NCBI GenBank assembly: GCA_938021455.1
Contig: CALIGP010000322.1
Coordinates: 1 to 41,080 of the forward strand
DNA: 41,080 nt
Origin: an uncultured Lewinella sp.
Lineage (GTDB): Bacteria; Bacteroidota; Bacteroidia; Chitinophagales; Saprospiraceae
Reading direction: 5' to 3'
Positions 38,593 through 41,080 of the stretch are shown one piece after another; the stretch's first letter is position 1, and each line of letters starts with the position of its first letter. The translations under genes were made by a program, and so were the position numbers. A model generated the notes under the pieces. That model did not search any database and was not told where the DNA came from. It was given only the letters and a program-made list of their open reading frames with translations.

Positions 38593-38683
38593 GGGCTGAA
38601 CTTTGAGGTCAAAGGTAAGTGCTGTAGGGCGCTAATTTATTTGTGTTCTTCTCCCGTGTGCATAACAAATTTCACTAAATAGT

Positions 38684-38882
38684 GCCCCTCGACTACAATC
38701 TCGACTCCCTGCGGTCGCTCGATTTTTGCTCGGGGACCCCGTTTTTAGGTAAAAACCATCAGTGAATTTCGCCCCAGGCGAAATTCACTGATGGTCTCTC
38801 TCCTAAGGTCCGGTCCCCGAGCGCAGCCCGACCTCGTGGAGGGCGAAGCGATGCACTGAGCAAGGCCGAAGTGTCGAGGGGC
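38684..38882. repeat. ~199 bp nested inverted-repeat (REP/MITE-like) intergenic element
   Basis: Perfect 19-bp stem 38755-38773 / 38777-38795 (ACCATCAGTGAATTTCGCC-CCA-GGCGAAATTCACTGATGGT); outer arms GCTCGGGGACC 38728-38738 / GGTCCCCGAGC 38812-38822 and GCCCCTCGAC 38684-38693 / GTCGAGGGGC 38873-38882. Confidence 0.8.
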
Positions 38883-38933
38883 TTATAATTTGCATCTGTG
38901 CATTTGGTTATACACACTTTTTTCCCTTCCGAC

Positions 38934-39110
38934 TTAAAGAGCACCCGCGTCCACTCCCTGACGGCTAAGATGTATTTCAAAAAAGTAGGTCATGATGGTC
39001 ACCGCAAAAAGAGTAGCCAATAGGCCGGTGGTAATCTGTAAGAAGGGAGAGAAAGAAGGGAGGACAAAGCCAATCGTAAAATATACGGTGGCCAGAAAAA
39101 CGTATTTCAT
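38934..39110 (-). CDS. Small two-helix membrane protein (58 aa), hypothetical
   Basis: Translated by hand: MKYVFLATVYFTIGFVLPSFSPFLQITTGLLATLFAVTIMTYFFEIHLSRQGVDAGAL*. Below the apparent 60-aa cutoff of the ORF track. Confidence 0.5.
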   Translation of the reverse strand: MKYVFLATVYFTIGFVLPSFSPFLQITTGLLATLFAVTIMTYFFEIHLSRQGVDAGAL

Positions 39111-39176
39111 TTGGTGTAATATTCAGGTGGTGGTTAAAAGCAAGATGTATAGATTACAACCGGAGACGCCAAGGCA

Positions 39177-40094
39177 ATGTTCGTAAACTTGATGTTAGAA
39201 AGAGTTAGCGAACGCAGCGGCCACCGCGCTGCCATCTACGATTTGAAGCCCGCTGAAGACGGCTTCTACTCCGCAGCCGCGGATGGATTCATAGTGCACT
39301 GGCACCGGGATGATGTCGACTTTGGTCGCGTGGTTGCCAAGGTAAACGGAGGGAAATTCTTCTGCCTGGAGACGCTCGAAGACGGCGGACTCGTAGCTGG
39401 CGCCGTAGATGGCGGCGTACACTGGTTGTACCCCGAAAACGAAGAGCGGAACAAGCACGTAGCGGCGCATACAAAGGGGGTTTATTCCGTACTTCGTGTT
39501 GGGGCCGAAGTATTTACGGCCGGCGGAGACGGGGTGCTCATCCGCTGGAACGCGAAGACGGGGCGAACGGTAGAAAGCCTCCCCCTGAGTGGGAACAGTC
39601 TGAGAAGCCTGGCTTTACATCCCGATGGCACCTCCATTGCCGTTGGAGCCAGCGACGGACGGGTGTACTTGGTTAATCGGGAGGACATGAGCCTGGTAGG
39701 AAGCCACGCCGCCAATGAGCCTTCGGTTTTTTGCGTCGCCTTTTTACCTGGCTTCCCTCGCGTGGTCTCCGGAGGCCGAGATGCGCATCTGCGCTTCTTC
39801 GATGTCGCTTTCTCGAAGAATACCCCAGCCCCTATCTCCGCTCACCTCTCCACCATCAACAAAATGGCGTTTGACCCAACGGGACGATACTTGGCAACCG
39901 CCAGCCGCGACAAAACCATCAAGCTCTGGGACGCAAAGAGTTGGAAACTACTCAAAGTCTGCGAGGTTGTCCGCGATCGTGGCCACGTCAACTCCGTCAA
40001 TACGCTCTTGTGGCTGGATGAAAATACCTTGCTGACGGCAGGGGATGATCGGCGGGTGCTAGAGTGGAAGTTGGGGAGTCGGGGAATCAAGTAG
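39177..40094 (+). CDS. WD40-repeat beta-propeller protein
   Basis: Repeats ending in WD-like motifs: VLIRWNAKTGRTVESL, ISAHLSTINKMAFDPTGRYLATASRDKTIKLWDAKSWKLLKV, LTAGDDRRVLEWKL. Confidence 0.92.
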   Translation: MFVNLMLERVSERSGHRAAIYDLKPAEDGFYSAAADGFIVHWHRDDVDFGRVVAKVNGGKFFCLETLEDGGLVAGAVDGGVHWLYPENEERNKHVAAHTKGVYSVLRVGAEVFTAGGDGVLIRWNAKTGRTVESLPLSGNSLRSLALHPDGTSIAVGASDGRVYLVNREDMSLVGSHAANEPSVFCVAFLPGFPRVVSGGRDAHLRFFDVAFSKNTPAPISAHLSTINKMAFDPTGRYLATASRDKTIKLWDAKSWKLLKVCEVVRDRGHVNSVNTLLWLDENTLLTAGDDRRVLEWKLGSRGIK

Positions 40095-40284
40095 TCAGAT
40101 AGTCAGGGAGTCAAATAGTCAAGCAGTAGCTGCCGCAAAGGGACAGGCTCGCTTCGCGATTGGTAGGGGGAGAGTTTGGGCGACGGGGCGCAGGTGCAAG
40201 GTTCCGATTCTTAGGAGCAGGGTTTTGGCGAACTACCCGCTGTGTATACTGTTTGACTATCTGACTCCCTGACTATTTGACTAC
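40091..40284. repeat. 194 bp element bounded by 36-bp near-perfect inverted repeats built of ~8-bp AGTCARRN units
   Basis: 40091-40126 GTAGTCAGATAGTCAGGGAGTCAAATAGTCAAGCAG; 40249-40284 CTGTTTGACTATCTGACTCCCTGACTATTTGACTAC; 33/36 complementary. Confidence 0.85.
40189..40197 (+). repeat. Dispersed CGCAGGTGC-core repeat copy, intergenic
   Basis: CGCAGGTGCAAGGTTCCGATTCTTAGGAGCAGGG, in the centre of the 40091-40284 inverted-repeat element. Confidence 0.6.
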
Positions 40285-40286
40285 AA

Positions 40287-41080
40287 ATGAACTACCGCAA
40301 AACCCTCCTCTTCAATACCCTCGGATTACCCGCTTACTGGCGCGCCTGTCGGGAGGAGTACGCCCGCATGAATGTCCGCGAAGAGAAGATCTCCTACGGC
40401 CCATCCGACCGGCAGTATGCCCTGGTAGTTACCTCGCGGGATACACCTCCGGCATCCCCAGATAAATACGTCATTTACCTCCACGGCGGAGCGTGGACCT
40501 TCGGCAGCCCGGAGAAGTTCGTTGCCGCGGCCATCCCCTGGCTGGCGGCCGGTTACCGGGTCATCTTGCCGAGCTACCGCCGGCCACCGGCGGTGGGGCT
40601 CAACGAGGTAGTGGAAGATTGCTGGTCAGCCGTGAAGGCTTGCGCTCCGGGTGAAGCCGTAGCAGAGTTTCAAATAGCAGGTATCAGTGCCGGCGCTCAT
40701 CTGGCGGCGCTCCTGGCCTTAGACCCTGCTGGTTGGCGCCGGGCCGGATGGCCGGCCGCTCCCACGGCCGCACTCTGCTGTGCCGGGCCGCTCAACTTTG
40801 CATTCCTGCGTCCGCGCCGCCTCTTTCTGCCCCGCTACCGCCACCTTGATCCCATTCAACAACTTACCGAAGGCCACCCGAACCCTGACTGCCGCTGGCA
40901 ACTCCTCCACGGCACCGCTGACGCAACGGTTGACGTGCGCCACTCCAACACCTTTCATCAGGAACTGCTGAACCAGGGCGCTATCGCTGATCTCCACCAC
41001 ATCCCGAACGGGACCCACCTCGATAGCGGCCGATGGATGTTCAAAGGCCACCCCCTACGTCCACTAATCGATGACTTCAT
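40287..41080 (+). CDS. Alpha/beta hydrolase / esterase (HSL-like), truncated at right window edge
   Basis: Translated by hand from ATG at 40287: MNYRKTLLFNTLGLPAYWRACREEYARM...YVIYLHGGAWTFGSPEKF...FQIAGISAGAHLAALLAL...LLHGTADATVDVRHS...IPNGTHLDS. Confidence 0.85.
   Translation, partial: MNYRKTLLFNTLGLPAYWRACREEYARMNVREEKISYGPSDRQYALVVTSRDTPPASPDKYVIYLHGGAWTFGSPEKFVAAAIPWLAAGYRVILPSYRRPPAVGLNEVVEDCWSAVKACAPGEAVAEFQIAGISAGAHLAALLALDPAGWRRAGWPAAPTAALCCAGPLNFAFLRPRRLFLPRYRHLDPIQQLTEGHPNPDCRWQLLHGTADATVDVRHSNTFHQELLNQGAIADLHHIPNGTHLDSGRWMFKGHPLRPLIDDF

Noticed and set aside
38755-38795. Perfect hairpin as a possible CRISPR repeat or phage att site
   Set aside because: Only one copy, no spacers and no integrase or cas genes; better described as the core of a nested inverted-repeat element.
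1-41080. tRNA, rRNA, transposase or phage genes
   Set aside because: None recognised on reading either strand; no tool scan was possible.

Overview
This 41 kb window looks like a Bacteroidota chromosome, probably Saprospiria/Lewinella-like by gene style (inference). It has four parts. (1) Positions 1-9 kb, minus strand: a polysaccharide-utilization locus with SusC, SusD, a fasciclin-type lipoprotein, and one long ORF that runs off the left edge and reads as an S1 sulfatase fused to a GH78 alpha-L-rhamnosidase. The supplied ORF track omits this ORF because it has no stop inside the window. (2) Positions 9-16 kb: aldo/keto reductase, gamma-carbonic anhydrase-like protein, then an AT-richer tailoring-type cassette (glycosyltransferase-like, acyltransferase-3, divergent D-2-hydroxyacid dehydrogenase, two tandem sulfotransferases). 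(3) Positions 15.8-38.6 kb: a nonribosomal peptide cluster with two Sfp-type PPTases, a glycosyltransferase, C-T-TE and C-A-T-E NRPSs, a HupE/UreJ-2 membrane protein, an ABC exporter, an acyl-CoA dehydrogenase / stand-alone A domain / stand-alone carrier protein trio resembling the prolyl-to-pyrrole (PltE/PltF/PltL, AnaB/C/D) starter system, a C-A-T NRPS, and a His-rich TonB-dependent receptor. (4) Positions 38.6-41 kb: a small membrane protein, a WD40 protein and an alpha/beta hydrolase, with ~200 bp inverted-repeat elements. The main discovery candidate is the NRPS at 31434-35594. Its A domain has a DLTKIGEVGK-type (Asn-like) code and is interrupted between A8 and A10 by a ~340 aa Zn-ribbon + PP-loop ATPase domain (SGGKDS, CNVCNGC). 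This suggests on-assembly-line conversion of the Asn side-chain amide to an amidine or thioamide. Combined with a Cys-nucleophile thioesterase, a HupE-type permease and a His-rich TonB receptor, it could be an undescribed metallophore-like system (inference). A separate signal is a dispersed CGCAGGTGC-cored repeat, always in the AGA/APA reading frame inside coding linkers. All homology calls come from motif reading by eye; no searches were run.
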